From positions 1 to 54,165 of the forward strand of contig NZ_QUQV01000020.1 in the NCBI RefSeq assembly GCF_003400205.1: a stretch of DNA of 54,165 nt, in the 5' to 3' direction. A model generated the notes under the pieces. That model did not search any database, was not told the DNA's origin, and worked only from the letters and a program-made list of their open reading frames with translations. This DNA is from Bacillus sp. HNG. GTDB taxonomy: Bacteria; Bacillota; Bacilli; Bacillales; Bacillaceae_L. The position numbers were made by a program, and so were the translations under genes. Below, piece by piece: positions 28,301-36,981 of this stretch (its first letter is position 1; each line of letters starts with the position of its first letter).

Positions 28301-28868
28301 CCTCGGTTAACGGGTAGATATCTAGAATTCCACCTCTTACACTATATTCGCCAGGCGCAGATACCATTGACACCCGCTCATAGCCCATAGCGACGAGCTT
28401 TTCCAATGTATCTGACACTTCAATATCGTCACCTACCGTAAATGTCAGCTGACTTTCAGTCCATAGTTTTTTAGGTGGAAGAAGCCTTTTTAATCCCGCT
28501 ATCGGAGCAACAATGACCCCTTTGGATTGATGGCTCCAATAGTTCAACGCTTCGATTCGTTGCCCTTTAAGTTCAGGGCTCGCGATTCCAATTTCTGATG
28601 CAATTAATTCATTCACTGGATAGAGGAAAACCTCGTCTTCATCTAAAAGCCCATTTAAATCTTCATAAATTTTTTGAGCCTGAAACAAATTATGTGTTAC
28701 GACTAAAATTGGTCGTTTTGTTTGCCTATATAAAGCTGCCGTCAACACGGTGCGAGCAGAGCCCGATAAACCAGCAATTAACTGTTCTCGTAAGCCCTCC
28801 TCTATTCCATTTATAATTGATTTTAACTCATCATTATTTCCAACATATTGCTGTAGTCCCTTAAGCAA
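25332..28868 (-). CDS. mfd: Transcription-repair coupling factor
   Basis: Removes RNA polymerase stalled at DNA lesions and recruits UvrA. The protein is about 1178 residues with the usual order: UvrB-like N-terminal domains, an RNA polymerase-interaction domain (HVVHINHGIGKYLGIE), the RecG-like motor with Walker A GDVGYGKTEVA and DEEQ box IIDEEQRFG, the TRG motif region, and a C-terminal D7 domain. I chose TTG at 28868 because AGAGGGGG lies 8 nt upstream and the length then matches B. subtilis (1177). An upstream ATG at 28931 would add 21 residues and lacks a clear ribosome binding site. Confidence 0.96.
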   Translation of the reverse strand: MLKGLQQYVGNNDELKSIINGIEEGLREQLIAGLSGSARTVLTAALYRQTKRPILVVTHNLFQAQKIYEDLNGLLDEDEVFLYPVNELIASEIGIASPELKGQRIEALNYWSHQSKGVIVAPIAGLKRLLPPKKLWTESQLTFTVGDDIEVSDTLEKLVAMGYERVSMVSAPGEYSVRGGILDIYPLTEENPVRIELFDTEIDSIRTFSLEDQRSQGKINTVVLGPATEILLTPTHLKKGASALEEGLAKSLKKVKDEKVKELFVENISYELEQLRNGQTLQQMFKYLSLIYDQPASLLDYLPTNGLVLLDEISRIQEMAESLDKEEAEWVISLLSKGEIIHNMTLSHSFTKLLQQSTNPYVYLSLFLRHVPHTSPQNILNMSCKQMQNFHGQMHVLKTELERWQKGNYSVIFIGSNEERVKKLEQVLSDYEMKAIPSKTDGDILLGKAQIMLGDLQDGFELPLQRIAVITEEELFKKKMQKSKRKQKLSNAERIKSYSELHVGDHVVHINHGIGKYLGIETLEINGIHKDYLHIRYQGNDKLYVPVDQIEQVQKYVGSEGKEPKIYKLGGTDWKRVKKKVESSVQDIAEDLIKLYAEREASKGFAFSPDGEMQREFEASFQYQETEDQLRSIHEIKKDMERERPMDRLLCGDVGYGKTEVAIRAAFKAIMDGKQVAFLVPTTILAQQHYETIRERFQDFPISIGQLSRFRSKKQQTEVMKGLKAGTIDIVVGTHRLLSKDITYKDLGLLIIDEEQRFGVTHKEKIKQLKANIDVLTLTATPIPRTLHMSMLGVRDLSVIETPPENRFPVQTYVVEYNGELIREAIEREMARDGQVYFLYNRVEDIERKAEEISMLVPDARIAYAHGRMTENELESVILNFLDGQYDVLVTTTIIETGVDIPNVNTLIVQDADRMGLSQLYQLRGRVGRSNRVAYAYFTYRKDKVLNEVAEKRLQAIKEFTELGSGFKIAMRDLSIRGAGNILGAQQHGFIDSVGFDLYSQMLKEAIEERKGDPAAVKQTSVEIDVEVDAYIPDAYISDGRQKIDMYKRFRGISSMEDVEELQEEMVDRFGEYPVEVDYLFKIAKIKVYALAEQVISIKQVKQEITILLSEEASSHIDGGKIFKLGNTFGRMVGLGMEGSKLKIVIQTKGLDVNQWLGIIHDMVKGLQDVKKENVNAV

Positions 28869-28953
28869 CTCGGTTACCCCCTCTCTAAGTTCGTAATGTT
28901 TCCTTTGGTTAACCGAACTTAGGAATCTCAAGTCTCTATCTTAAAATAAATAG

Positions 28954-28986
28954 AAAAACGCTTTGGTGTGTGGGCCAAAGCTTTTT
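28954..28986 (-). terminator. Terminator after fin
   Basis: Stem GCTTTGG (28960-28966) / CCAAAGC (28975-28981) with an 8-nt loop; TTTTT follows on the minus strand and also on the plus strand. It lies about 10 bp after the fin stop, ahead of mfd. Confidence 0.85.
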
Positions 28987-28994
28987 CTATTATT

Positions 28995-29225
28995 TTATTG
29001 AATAAATGATTCATATTGATGAAAATCAGGATTACGGTGTAATGCCTCCTGACAATCCTCACATATTGTCTTCACATGAATGTCCCCATTTGATTGGTAT
29101 GAAATCATTTCTTGTCGCTCTTGGTCTGTTAATTGATGGAACCCGAGACTTTCGCTATGTAGGGACAAGTTATCAATGCTACCAACCTTCACACCACAAT
29201 GTCGACAATGGTAATGTAGTGCCAT
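28995..29225 (-). CDS. fin: Anti-sigma-F factor Fin
   Basis: A 76-residue zinc-binding protein, B. subtilis YabK/Fin, made in the forespore to inhibit sigma-F and allow the switch to sigma-G. Two cysteine pairs, CRHC near the N-terminus and CEDC near residue 57, would hold the zinc. I chose the ATG at 29225, with GGAGG 7 nt upstream; extending to 29255 would add ten residues without a ribosome binding site. It lies between pth and mfd, as in B. subtilis. Confidence 0.92.
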   Translation of the reverse strand: MALHYHCRHCGVKVGSIDNLSLHSESLGFHQLTDQERQEMISYQSNGDIHVKTICEDCQEALHRNPDFHQYESFIQ

Positions 29226-29335
29226 AAGAATCCTCCTCGTGAGATTACGACTCAAAAGTTTACACTTTCTAGTATAAACCGCGAAGAGATTCTTTATTCA
29301 CAACGACTTACCTTATCATACTATATTATTTCATA

Positions 29336-29470
29336 ATCAAATACGCCTTGGCGTATTTGTGCCCGATTTTTTTCGAGCAAGCTCAAAAAATTTCCTTTGA
29401 AAAATCGTGGCATCCGCCGGAGGCTTTAACGCTACGCAGTAGAATTTTTACTCTACTGAGTAGCGTTAAA
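29336..29470 (-). repeat. Structured intergenic repeat, family 1, copy 3 (pth-fin)
   Basis: Same architecture as copy 2, but the first hairpin has a different sequence: 19-nt arms 29452-29470 and 29425-29443 (TTTAACGCTAC... paired with a matching second arm). The first arm encodes the last codons and the TAG stop of pth. The core GCCTCCGGCGGATGCCA and the closing AAATACGCC/GGCGTATTT hairpin are unchanged. A changed stem with a matching opposite arm is direct evidence that base pairing is conserved. Confidence 0.9.
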
Positions 29471-30019
29471 TTCGTTCATTATCTGTAAAAATGGTGTTGA
29501 TACCCACTTTTCTGCTGCCTCTGCTGACTTTTGAATGGCATCCTTTATATCTTGTGACTCTTCTGGTTGAAAACGTCCTAGGACATAGTCGGCGATCTTC
29601 ATGCCATTTGTTGGACGGTTGATCCCAATTCGAATACGTTTAAACTCTTGTGTTCCTAAATGGTTGATAATGGACTTCATGCCATTATGACCACCTGCGC
29701 TTCCTTTTTCACGAAGCCTAATTTTTCCTACAGGAAGGTCCAACTCATCATAGACAACTAGTATATCATCTACTAGAATATCATAATAATCCATAAGTGG
29801 CCTGATACTTTCTCCCGATAAATTCATATATGTAAGAGGCTTTAAAAGTAGAACCTTCTCCCCATTTACTATGCCTTGACCAAACACCCCGTTGAATTTT
29901 GCCTTATCTAGCGAGATATGTAATTTACCGGATAGTTCGTCAATAACCTTAAAGCCGACATTATGTCGTGTTTCTTCATACTGCCTTCCTGGATTTCCTA
30001 ATCCAACAATTAGCTTCAT
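29453..30019 (-). CDS. pth: Peptidyl-tRNA hydrolase
   Basis: Releases tRNA from peptidyl-tRNA that has dropped off the ribosome; the B. subtilis gene is also called spoVC. The 188-residue protein begins [20 protein letters not shown] with Asn10 and the catalytic His20, and has [13 protein letters not shown] and [12 protein letters not shown] chose the ATG at 30019, with GGGGGA 7 nt upstream. The last codons form one arm of the hairpin of repeat copy 3, so the C-terminus NEFNATQ is partly set by the repeat. Confidence 0.96.
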   Translation of the reverse strand: MKLIVGLGNPGRQYEETRHNVGFKVIDELSGKLHISLDKAKFNGVFGQGIVNGEKVLLLKPLTYMNLSGESIRPLMDYYDILVDDILVVYDELDLPVGKIRLREKGSAGGHNGMKSIINHLGTQEFKRIRIGINRPTNGMKIADYVLGRFQPEESQDIKDAIQKSAEAAEKWVSTPFLQIMNEFNATQ

Positions 30020-30066
30020 GTTATTTCCCCCATTTTTTCGAATCAAAAAATTAGTGTACCTGTTGC

Positions 30067-30095
30067 AAAAGGACGTAACCGTTTTGGTTACGTCC
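30067..30095 (-). terminator. Terminator between ctc and pth
   Basis: A perfect 10-bp stem GGACGTAACC (30071-30080) / GGTTACGTCC (30086-30095) with a 5-nt loop. Only TTTT follows on the minus strand, so readthrough into pth is likely. Confidence 0.75.
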
Positions 30096-30121
30096 AACCT
30101 TTTTGTCCTTTATTTACTGCT

Positions 30122-30751
30122 TTACTCAGATTCGTTTGTTTCTCTGCCTTCTAGATTATCTGGTTGGCCAGGCTCTTGTTCTTCACCTGTGCTAATCTCT
30201 TCTTCCTGTCTTGGAGCTAGAACAGATGCCACAACCTGTGAAAGGTCCTGATTAATGGTATATTTACCATTCGAATCTATATCCTCGAGTTTAATAACAT
30301 CCCCAACACCTAAATTTGTCACATCGACATCAATGGTTTGTGGAATGTCTGTTGGTAGAGCAGAGATCGATATCTGATGAATTGACTGCTGAAGGACTCC
30401 ACCATCCTTCACACCCACTGCTTCCCCAACTAAATTAAGATTTACGTCAACTGTTACCTCTGTTGACATATTAACAATTAGAAAATCAGCATGAATGACT
30501 TCACTTTTGATCGGGTCTGTTTGAACATCATGGAGCATGACTGAATGCTGATTATTATTTATTGAAAGCTTGATAATCCCATTTCGCCCAGTTTCCCGAA
30601 TCGTCTTTAAAAAATCTGTACTACTTACGTAAATTGGCTGACTTTGATTTGGACCATTTAAAATAGCTGGGATATTCCCCGCTTGTCTGATTTTGGTAAG
30701 TGTTGAATTTTTATCTTTTACTCGTTCTGTCGCTTCTAAAACTGCAGACAT
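30122..30751 (-). CDS. ctc: Ribosomal protein bL25, Ctc form (general stress)
   Basis: Binds 5S rRNA in the large subunit. The 209-residue protein has the N-terminal L25 domain (about 1-92; SAVLEATERVKDKNSTLTKI) and the C-terminal TL5 beta domain of the CTC group, ending in an acidic tail. In B. subtilis ctc is induced by sigma-B under stress. I chose the ATG at 30751, with GGTG 6 nt upstream; the ATG at 30763 directly abuts the possible ribosome binding site. It follows prs. Confidence 0.93.
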   Translation of the reverse strand: MSAVLEATERVKDKNSTLTKIRQAGNIPAILNGPNQSQPIYVSSTDFLKTIRETGRNGIIKLSINNNQHSVMLHDVQTDPIKSEVIHADFLIVNMSTEVTVDVNLNLVGEAVGVKDGGVLQQSIHQISISALPTDIPQTIDVDVTNLGVGDVIKLEDIDSNGKYTINQDLSQVVASVLAPRQEEEISTGEEQEPGQPDNLEGRETNESE

Positions 30752-30862
30752 GTTATACACCATCCTTGGAAGATTTAGTCATATTACTAAATTTCCCCTA
30801 AAGATGATGAAGTAAACCTTATTTTTAAAAGAAAAAGCCTCTTTTGCTATTGCGTTTTTGTA

Positions 30863-31816
30863 TTAATCAAATAAGGTGCTGACAGATTGTTGCTCGTGAA
30901 CACGGATGATTGCTTCACCAATTAATGGCGCTACTGAAAGCTCTTTGATTTTATCAATCTTTTTCTCTTCAGGTAAACGAATTGTATTGGTGACAACCAA
31001 TTCTTTGATTTTTGAATTTTGTATACGTTCAATCGCTGGCCCTGATAAGACAGGATGTGTGCAGCAAGCATACACTTCTGAAGCGCCGTTTTCGACTAAT
31101 GCATTTGCAGCTAATGTAATTGTCCCTGCTGTATCGATAATATCATCGATTAGAATTGCGGTTTTTCCTTCGATATTCCCGACAATATTCATGACTTCAG
31201 CCACATTTGGTCTTGGTCGGCGCTTATCAATAATCGCAATTGGAGCTTTTAGACGATCCGCCATTTTACGAGCACGGGTAACCCCACCATGGTCAGGAGA
31301 AACAACGACAATGTCTTCAAGGTTTTTACTCTTGAAATAATCTGATAGGATTGGTACACCCATTAGATGGTCAATTAAGATATCAAAAAAGCCTTGGATT
31401 TGTGGAGCATGAAGGTCTAATGTAATCACGCGGTCTGCCCCTGCTGTTTCTAATAGATTGGCGATGAGCTTAGCTGTAATTGGCTCACGTGCACGTGCTT
31501 TACGGTCCTGTCTTGCATATCCGTAATATGGCATGACGATATTAATCGTTTTTGCAGATGCACGTCTAAGTGCATCAATCATAATCAATACTTCCATGAT
31601 ATGCTCATTTACAGGTGCACTCGTTGATTGGATGACAAAAACATCACATCCACGAATACTTTCTTCAATGTTAATTTGAACTTCTCCATCGCTAAAACGT
31701 GTAACTGAGCATTTTCCAAGCTCAACACCAATCGACTTAGCAATTTCCTCAGCCAAAGGTGCATTCGAATTTAAGGAAAACACCTTTAAACTTGAGTCTC
31801 GGTATTCTTTAGACAT
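30863..31816 (-). CDS. prs: Ribose-phosphate pyrophosphokinase
   Basis: Makes PRPP from ribose 5-phosphate and ATP for purine, pyrimidine, histidine, tryptophan and NAD synthesis. The 317-residue class I enzyme shows [20 protein letters not shown], the catalytic flexible loop [23 protein letters not shown], and the PRPP-binding [12 protein letters not shown]. It lies 18 bp after glmU in the conserved glmU-prs-ctc order. Confidence 0.98.
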   Translation of the reverse strand: MSKEYRDSSLKVFSLNSNAPLAEEIAKSIGVELGKCSVTRFSDGEVQINIEESIRGCDVFVIQSTSAPVNEHIMEVLIMIDALRRASAKTINIVMPYYGYARQDRKARAREPITAKLIANLLETAGADRVITLDLHAPQIQGFFDILIDHLMGVPILSDYFKSKNLEDIVVVSPDHGGVTRARKMADRLKAPIAIIDKRRPRPNVAEVMNIVGNIEGKTAILIDDIIDTAGTITLAANALVENGASEVYACCTHPVLSGPAIERIQNSKIKELVVTNTIRLPEEKKIDKIKELSVAPLIGEAIIRVHEQQSVSTLFD

Positions 31817-31834
31817 GATCTTACCCGACCTCCA

Positions 31835-33214
31835 TTAGGAATTTTTCTTTTGATTTAGACGTTCTACATAGTTCTCTTTATTAACCTGACGTGCTCTTGC
31901 GATGGCGAGGGCGTCATTTGGTACTTCACTTGTAATAGTTGATCCTGCTGCAACATATGCTCCTTTGCCGATCGTTACTGGAGCCACAAGATTTGAATTA
32001 CAGCCAATAAAGGCATCATCTTCAATTTTCGTTAAAAATTTATTTTTTCCGTCATAGTTTACAGTGATAGAGCCACACCCAATATTTACGTTTGTGCCGA
32101 CCTCTGCATCCCCAATATAGCTTAAATGTGATGCTTTACTTCCTTCGCCGAAAACAGCCTTTTTCAATTCAACAAAGTTTCCTACCTTTACTTTATCACT
32201 AATTTGTGATGCAGGACGGATATGTGCAAACGGTCCAATTGCTACATCATTTCCGATACTACTATCATGCGCAACTGAATGGCGGATTACTGTTCTTTCA
32301 CCAATTTTACAATTCTTAATTTCTGAATTTGGACCAATCTCACAATCAGATCCAATTTCAACATCTCCAATAATCACTGTTCCTGGGTGTATCACAGTGT
32401 CTGATCCAATTTTAGAATCTGCTGAAATGTACGTATTGTCAGGGTCTATGATTGTAACACCATTTATCATATGTTGTTTATTAATTCTTTGTTTCATTAG
32501 CTTTTCCGCCTGTGATAATGCATAACGATCATTTACTCCAAGCGTTTCCTCAAAAGAAGCTGTTTGAAAGGCAGTTACAATTTCACCTTTGTTTTTCAGA
32601 ATTTCAATCACATCTGGAAGGTAATACTCGCCCTGTACATTATCATTCGAAACATTTGAAAGTGCCTTAAACAAAGCTTCGTTATCGAAACAATATGTAC
32701 CTGTGTTAATTTCGGCAATCGTACGTTCTTCTTCTGTTGCATCTTTATGTTCAACAATTCGCTCAACATGTCCTTCTGCATTACGTACAATTCTTCCATA
32801 TCCAGTAGGATCCGCTGCCACAGCTGTTAAAATGGATGCTTTTGCTCCAACACGCTCATGCTGTTCAAGTAAGGCTTCCATTGTTTCCGCTGTAATAAGT
32901 GGTGTATCACCACAAACAACCAAGGTTATACCCTTTTCATTTGCTAAGTGATTTGCTGCCTGCATAACCGCATGTGCAGTACCTAATTGCTCTTCTTGAA
33001 GGGCATATTCACTTGTATCTCCGATTTGTGCTTTTACTTTTTCCGCTCCATGTCCAACGATTGTCACAAGCTTTTGAAGGGATAGTGTTGAGAGTTGATC
33101 CACTACATGCTGTACCATTGGTTTTCCACATACAGGATGTAGAACCTTATAAAGCTTTGATTTCATGCGCGTTCCTTGCCCTGCGGCCAAAATTACGCCA
33201 TATCGATTTGTCAT
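31835..33214 (-). CDS. glmU: Bifunctional N-acetylglucosamine-1-phosphate uridyltransferase / glucosamine-1-phosphate acetyltransferase
   Basis: Makes UDP-GlcNAc for cell wall synthesis. The 459-residue protein has the N-terminal uridyltransferase signature [11 protein letters not shown] and GDTPLIT, then a left-handed beta helix of hexapeptide repeats from about residue 250 ([20 protein letters not shown]) that carries the acetyltransferase site. It is the B. subtilis gcaD/tms gene. GGAGG precedes the ATG, and repeat copy 4 begins directly at that site, so the repeat is in the glmU leader. Confidence 0.98.
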   Translation of the reverse strand: MTNRYGVILAAGQGTRMKSKLYKVLHPVCGKPMVQHVVDQLSTLSLQKLVTIVGHGAEKVKAQIGDTSEYALQEEQLGTAHAVMQAANHLANEKGITLVVCGDTPLITAETMEALLEQHERVGAKASILTAVAADPTGYGRIVRNAEGHVERIVEHKDATEEERTIAEINTGTYCFDNEALFKALSNVSNDNVQGEYYLPDVIEILKNKGEIVTAFQTASFEETLGVNDRYALSQAEKLMKQRINKQHMINGVTIIDPDNTYISADSKIGSDTVIHPGTVIIGDVEIGSDCEIGPNSEIKNCKIGERTVIRHSVAHDSSIGNDVAIGPFAHIRPASQISDKVKVGNFVELKKAVFGEGSKASHLSYIGDAEVGTNVNIGCGSITVNYDGKNKFLTKIEDDAFIGCNSNLVAPVTIGKGAYVAAGSTITSEVPNDALAIARARQVNKENYVERLNQKKNS

Positions 33215-33228
33215 GTATAGGCCTCCAT

Positions 33229-33363
33229 ATCAATTTCGCCTCGGCGATTTTACATCCAGATCTTTTCGAGTAAACTCGAAAAGATTCCTTTAAAATCGCA
33301 TTTATCCGTCGGCGGCTTTCATTATATCCAGTCGAGGTTTAAACCTCGATTAAATAAAATTAA
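33229..33363 (-). repeat. Structured intergenic repeat, family 1, copy 4 (spoVG-glmU leader)
   Basis: The most diverged complete copy. Read on the minus strand: a hairpin containing CGAGGTTTAAACCTCG, the core AGCCGCCGACGGAT, an internal arm pair ATCTTTTCGAGT / ACTCGAAAAGAT, and a closing TCGCC/GGCGA hairpin. Nearly every stem differs from the other copies yet still pairs. It lies between the glmU promoter (33381-33409) and the glmU ribosome binding site, so it is transcribed as 5' leader. Confidence 0.75.
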
Positions 33364-33380
33364 CCTTAATATCCATTTCG

Positions 33381-33409
33381 AATATATCTTAAAAACAGAC
33401 CATTTTCAA
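33381..33409 (-). promoter_or_regulatory. Candidate glmU promoter (sigma-A)
   Basis: On the minus strand TTGAAA, a 17-nt spacer and TATATT. With a start near 33374 the leader would be about 160 nt and would contain the whole of repeat copy 4. The stretch upstream of it, 33410-33540, is AT-rich and holds nothing else I recognise. Confidence 0.55.
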
Positions 33410-33545
33410 GAAAACTAACGAAAGTACATGATTTTTTTGATTGGAAATTTTTATTTGGGGTTATGTTATAGCGAAGGTACGTACACTATGCTTGTTAGTA
33501 GGGGATTGTACAGCAAGATAGATTATAGTTTCTTTTTTTCATAGA

Positions 33546-33575
33546 AAAAGAGCCTATCATGTATGTAGGCTCTTC
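33546..33575 (-). terminator. spoVG terminator
   Basis: Stem AAGAGCCTA (33549-33557) / TAGGCTCTT (33567-33575) with a 9-nt loop; a T-run follows on the minus strand. It is 20 bp after the spoVG stop. Confidence 0.9.
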
Positions 33576-33595
33576 GATGTTATATACGTTTATTT

Positions 33596-33886
33596 TTAAG
33601 ATGCTCCTGCTTCCTCAAACTCAACCTCAACCTCACCTAAACGATGATACTCAGCTAGTACTGCATCTTGAATCTTTCCACGTGTACTTGAGTTAATTGG
33701 ATGAGCGATATCCCTAAACTCTCCATCAGGAGTCCGTTTGCTCGGCATAGCAACAAATAAACCATTGTTGCCATCTATTACACGGATGTCATGAACAACA
33801 AATTCATGGTCTAACGTAATTGATGCAATCGCTCTCATTCTACCTTCCGTATTAACGCGGCGTAATCTAACGTCTGTCACTTCCAT
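33596..33886 (-). CDS. spoVG: RNA-binding regulator SpoVG
   Basis: A 96-residue small regulator that affects septation, sporulation and, in related bacteria, virulence and wall genes through RNA or DNA binding. It begins [19 protein letters not shown] and contains [19 protein letters not shown], the family signature, and [16 protein letters not shown] chose the ATG at 33886, with AGGTGG 8 nt upstream; a GTG at 33898 lies inside that site. A sigma-H promoter is upstream, and a terminator makes the gene monocistronic. Confidence 0.97.
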   Translation of the reverse strand: MEVTDVRLRRVNTEGRMRAIASITLDHEFVVHDIRVIDGNNGLFVAMPSKRTPDGEFRDIAHPINSSTRGKIQDAVLAEYHRLGEVEVEFEEAGAS

Positions 33887-33930
33887 TCTGTTCACCACCT
33901 TTATAACTATATAAAAACTTAGTTATTCAT

Positions 33931-33955
33931 ATTCAACGGAAAATCGGAATCTCCT
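33931..33955 (-). promoter_or_regulatory. spoVG promoter, sigma-H type
   Basis: On the minus strand GCAGGAGAT is followed by TTGAATATG, with exactly 17 nt between AGGA (33952-33955) and GAAT (33931-33934). This is the spacing of the B. subtilis spoVG P1 promoter. An A/T-only stretch, 33961-33990, lies just upstream, like the B. subtilis AT-box bound by AbrB. Confidence 0.82.
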
Positions 33956-34028
33956 GCTAAATATTAAATATTTTTTTAAAAAGATTCATACTTTTTTGTG
34001 AATGAACAGAATATTAGTGAAAAAAGTC

Positions 34029-34403
34029 TTATTTTACAAGTGCAATTACTTCGATTTCAACCAAAACATCCTTAGGAAGTCTTGCTACTTCTACAGTTGA
34101 ACGAGCTGGTTTATGTCCAGCAAAGAATTCACCGTAAATTTCATTTAGTTCTGCGAAGTCATCCATATTTTTGATGAATACGGTTGCTTTTACAACTGTA
34201 TCTAATGATGCGCCTGCTTCAGCCAAGACAGCTTGTAGGTTTTTAAAAACCTGTGCTGTCTGTTCTTTAATTCCTCCGCTCACTAATTCACCAGCCGGTG
34301 TTAACGGAATTTGGCCTGAACTGAAAAACATGTTGTTTACAACGATTCCTTGTGAATATGGTCCTATTGCTGCCGGAGCCTGGTTTGTTTGAACTTGTTT
34401 CAT
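34029..34403 (-). CDS. ridA: Reactive imine deaminase RidA (YabJ)
   Basis: Hydrolyses reactive enamine/imine intermediates from PLP enzymes. The 124-residue protein has [20 protein letters not shown], the family N-terminal signature, and the anion-binding Arg in [16 protein letters not shown]. In B. subtilis YabJ is cotranscribed with purR and is needed for full PurR repression. Here too it overlaps the purR stop by 4 bp (ATGA). Confidence 0.96.
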   Translation of the reverse strand: MKQVQTNQAPAAIGPYSQGIVVNNMFFSSGQIPLTPAGELVSGGIKEQTAQVFKNLQAVLAEAGASLDTVVKATVFIKNMDDFAELNEIYGEFFAGHKPARSTVEVARLPKDVLVEIEVIALVK

Positions 34404-35260
34404 TCCTCTTCCCCCATCTCATCTTCAATTTCAACTTGCTTTAGGTATGATTCATAATTACCTACTGTTACTTTTATTTGTTTTTCCTTCACATCAACAT
34501 CTGTTAGCTTTACTAAAGATATGTATTCATCAACAAGTCTCTCTTCGACTCCTTCAGACTCAACGAGAACACCAATCCCTTTTAGGTTTGCATTGAATTC
34601 TTCAAGAATACTAACCATACCATTCACAGTACCGCCAGCTTTCATAAAGTCATCAATAATTAAAACATTAGAACCTTCTTTCAAGCTTCTTTTTGCCAAT
34701 ACCATCGTCTGGATTCTTTTTGTAGATCCAGAAACATAATTAATACTTACAGTTGAGCCTTCTGTCACTCGATTACCATGCCTTACTATCACTACAGGCA
34801 CATCTAGGTAAGATGCTACTGCGTACGCAAGAGGAATTCCCTTTGTTGCAACAGTCATAACAACATCAATCTCATGATTTGAATAAATAGAGGCAAAAAC
34901 TTTCCCGATTTTATTCACAATTCTCGGATCTCCAAGTATATCAGTTAAATATAAATAACCGCCTGGAAGAAGCCGATCAGGGTTGGCTATAACCTCACAA
35001 AGCTCTTTAACAACCTCACTTGCTTCTTCTTCTCCAACCATTGGAATAAATTTCACACCACCAGCTGCTCCTGCCACTGTGATTAATGTACCAATTCCCT
35101 GTTGCTCAAAGGTCTGTTTGATAATCGCTAAATCTTCACTAATTGAGGACTTCGCTGAATCATACTTTTCAGCAAAATAAGAAAGAGATACAAGATGCTG
35201 TGGGTGTAAAAGCAAGTGATTTGTCATATCAACAAGTCTACTACTCCGTCTAAATTTCAT
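34400..35260 (-). CDS. purR: Purine operon repressor PurR
   Basis: Represses purine synthesis genes; PRPP prevents DNA binding. The 286-residue protein has an N-terminal winged helix (about 1-73) and a C-terminal PRT-fold domain with the PRPP motif [22 protein letters not shown] lies 5-6 nt before the ATG. A pair of inverted PurBox-like sequences surrounds the candidate promoter, which suggests autoregulation as in B. subtilis. Confidence 0.97.
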   Translation of the reverse strand: MKFRRSSRLVDMTNHLLLHPQHLVSLSYFAEKYDSAKSSISEDLAIIKQTFEQQGIGTLITVAGAAGGVKFIPMVGEEEASEVVKELCEVIANPDRLLPGGYLYLTDILGDPRIVNKIGKVFASIYSNHEIDVVMTVATKGIPLAYAVASYLDVPVVIVRHGNRVTEGSTVSINYVSGSTKRIQTMVLAKRSLKEGSNVLIIDDFMKAGGTVNGMVSILEEFNANLKGIGVLVESEGVEERLVDEYISLVKLTDVDVKEKQIKVTVGNYESYLKQVEIEDEMGEEE

Positions 35261-35272
35261 GGCTTGCCTCCA

Positions 35273-35323
35273 AAAACCGAATGTTTTATTGATAATATAT
35301 CATTAATGTACGTTATAAATCAA
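35273..35323 (-). promoter_or_regulatory. purR promoter with inverted PurBox-like sequences
   Basis: Promoter on the minus strand: TTGATT (35318-35323), 18-nt spacer, TATATT (35294-35299). PurBox-like AAAACCGAATGTT on the plus strand (35273-35285) and TATAACGTACATT on the minus strand (35305-35317) match AWWWCCGAACWWT at 10-11 of 13 positions. The two are inverted and 19 bp apart. The -35 overlaps the edge of repeat copy 5. Confidence 0.6.
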
Positions 35324-35512
35324 ATGCGCCTTGACCTATTGCGCTCAATTTTTATGCACGCTGGAAGTGGATTATAAAGACATTGCCACAGGATGTGGCG
35401 TTTCTTGCCTGGGTTGCTTCATTTCTGTTAGGTTTTGAATCGCCAACTGATGTTTTTATCTTTATTTCCCACTTAAAATAAAGTGCTCCTTCTGAATAAA
35501 GCTAAACTTTAT
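35318..35512 (-). repeat. Structured intergenic repeat, family 1, copy 5 (ispE-purR), degenerate
   Basis: The ends fit the family: an ATCAAATGCGCC edge by purR, and AATAAAG/CTTTATT hairpin arms over the ispE stop codon (35502-35504). The closing hairpin is damaged (GCGCCTTGACCTATTGCGC). The middle keeps a module with GCCACAGGATGTGGC (35382-35396), preceded by AAAGACAT and followed by GTTTCTT, also present in copy 6. The conserved GCCTCCGGCGGATGCC core is lost or unrecognisable. Confidence 0.6.
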
Positions 35513-36368
35513 TTCGTTCACCTAGCAATCGAACCGCATAAACTTGGTCGCAAAAACCACGTAATCCATTATATATTCGATGCAATCTCGACTCTCTTTG
35601 AACAAGTCCAAAAACAGTTGGACCGCTGCCGCTCATTAAAACGGCATCTGCACCAAATCGTTTCATTTGATCTTTAATATGAGCTACTTCTGGATGTAGT
35701 TTTAAGGTTACATCTTCTAAAACATTTCCGACTCGATTGCAAATTCCTTCAAAGTCCTTCATTTCGATTGCACGAATCATCCCATCCACATCCGGATGGT
35801 TTATTTGATCAATAGACAGATTCCGATACACTTCTGCTGTTGAAACGCCAATTGTGGGCTTTGCTAAAATGACCCAACAATGTGGAGGCGTGGGTAATTC
35901 TGTAATAATTTCCCCTCTACCAGTAGCTAGAGCTGTCCCCCCATAAACACAAAAGGATACATCTGAACCAATTTCGGCACCAATTGATGCAAGTTCATCC
36001 AAGCTAAGTCCTAAGCCCCAAAATTCGTTCAACCCTCGTAAGGTAGCGGCTGCATCACTACTTCCACCCGCAAGCCCTGCAGCCACAGGGATTGTTTTTG
36101 TAATCGAAATGACCACGCCTCTTTTTACACCGTATCGTTTTTTAAGTAAATGAGCTGCTTGGTATGCCAAGTTTCGGCTGTCATCTGGTACAAAGCGATT
36201 ATGAGAGATGACCTTAATCTCATCTCCTTCATAATCGGATAATTCAAGCCTGTCCGATAAATCAATGGTTGTCATAATCATCCGTACCTCATGATAACCA
36301 TCCTGGCGTTTATGCAAAACATCAAGCGCCAAATTGATTTTCGCTGGGGCCTTAACTAATAATTTCAT
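35502..36368 (-). CDS. ispE: 4-diphosphocytidyl-2-C-methyl-D-erythritol kinase
   Basis: ATP-dependent kinase of the MEP isoprenoid pathway. The 288-residue GHMP kinase begins [18 protein letters not shown], has the ATP loop [15 protein letters not shown] and a C-terminal [12 protein letters not shown] chose the ATG at 36368, with AGGTG 5 nt upstream; a longer frame to 36443 adds unrelated residues. Its stop codon lies in the outer hairpin of repeat copy 5. Confidence 0.96.
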   Translation of the reverse strand: MKLLVKAPAKINLALDVLHKRQDGYHEVRMIMTTIDLSDRLELSDYEGDEIKVISHNRFVPDDSRNLAYQAAHLLKKRYGVKRGVVISITKTIPVAAGLAGGSSDAAATLRGLNEFWGLGLSLDELASIGAEIGSDVSFCVYGGTALATGRGEIITELPTPPHCWVILAKPTIGVSTAEVYRNLSIDQINHPDVDGMIRAIEMKDFEGICNRVGNVLEDVTLKLHPEVAHIKDQMKRFGADAVLMSGSGPTVFGLVQRESRLHRIYNGLRGFCDQVYAVRLLGERNKV

Positions 36369-36509
36369 GAAAACACCTGCTTTAAACGTAAATTCAATAT
36401 TGCCATTGTACCATAAAGTAAACGTCGTAAAACAGTGATACAAAAGTGTCTACACTGTTTTTTTATAAATTATTCTATATGACCTTTTTCCTAGAGAATT
36501 TTGGATATT

Positions 36510-36537
36510 AAGAAAGCCGAAGCAATCCTGCTCCGGC
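36510..36537 (-). terminator. sspF terminator
   Basis: Stem GCCGAAGCA (36515-36523) / TGCTCCGGC (36529-36537), one G-U pair and 5-nt loop, followed on the minus strand by TTTCTTAA. It lies 9 bp after the sspF stop. Confidence 0.75.
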
Positions 36538-36545
36538 GTCGTAGT

Positions 36546-36734
36546 TCACAATTGGTTTTGCTCTTTATTGGCAAGCTGTTGTTGTCCAATTTCAATTGCA
36601 CGTTTTACCATATTTCCAGCATCTCGTGACCGAATTGCACCCCAACCTTCATTTTTAACGGTATCGTAAAAACCAAGTTCTTTTGCTAATTCTTCTTTAA
36701 AGGCTTCTGACATGATACCACGACGTCTTTCCAA
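36546..36734 (-). CDS. sspF: Small acid-soluble spore protein, alpha/beta family (SspF-like)
   Basis: A DNA-binding spore protein of 62 residues, made in the forespore. It carries [14 protein letters not shown], then [20 protein letters not shown], the family core. The first codon is TTG at 36734, with AGGGG 9 nt upstream. This gives MERRRGIM, matching the RRRG start of SspF proteins. A weak sigma-G-like pair (AATATA, 18 nt, AATACTA on the minus strand) lies about 35 bp upstream. Confidence 0.92.
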   Translation of the reverse strand: MERRRGIMSEAFKEELAKELGFYDTVKNEGWGAIRSRDAGNMVKRAIEIGQQQLANKEQNQL

Positions 36735-36907
36735 TAACTACAACCCCTTTCTACATCTACGACATCCATAGTATTTGATTATGAAGGGGTAGTTATATTA
36801 ACAATTTTTAGGCTCCGAAGGCTTAATTTTATTCATTGTTTACATATGTTACGGGTAATATACCTTTATTTGTGCAAACTGGGGCTACAGCTGAATAATT
36901 TTCAAAC

Positions 36908-36945
36908 AAAAAAGGGGTACTTTATGAAAAAGCACCACCTTTTTA
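36908..36945 (-). terminator. veg terminator 2
   Basis: An imperfect long stem between 36909-36922 and 36929-36945 is followed by TTTTTT on the minus strand. It is the second hairpin after veg. Confidence 0.75.
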
Positions 36946-36956
36946 GACAAAATAAA

Positions 36957-36981
36957 AAGCAGCAAACGTTGAAGTTTACTG
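36957..36981 (-). terminator. veg terminator 1, overlapping the stop codon
   Basis: On the minus strand CAGTAAAC, which includes the last Gln codon and the TAA of veg, pairs with GTTTGCTG, and CTTTTTATTTT follows. So the stop codon is in the stem. Confidence 0.7.
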
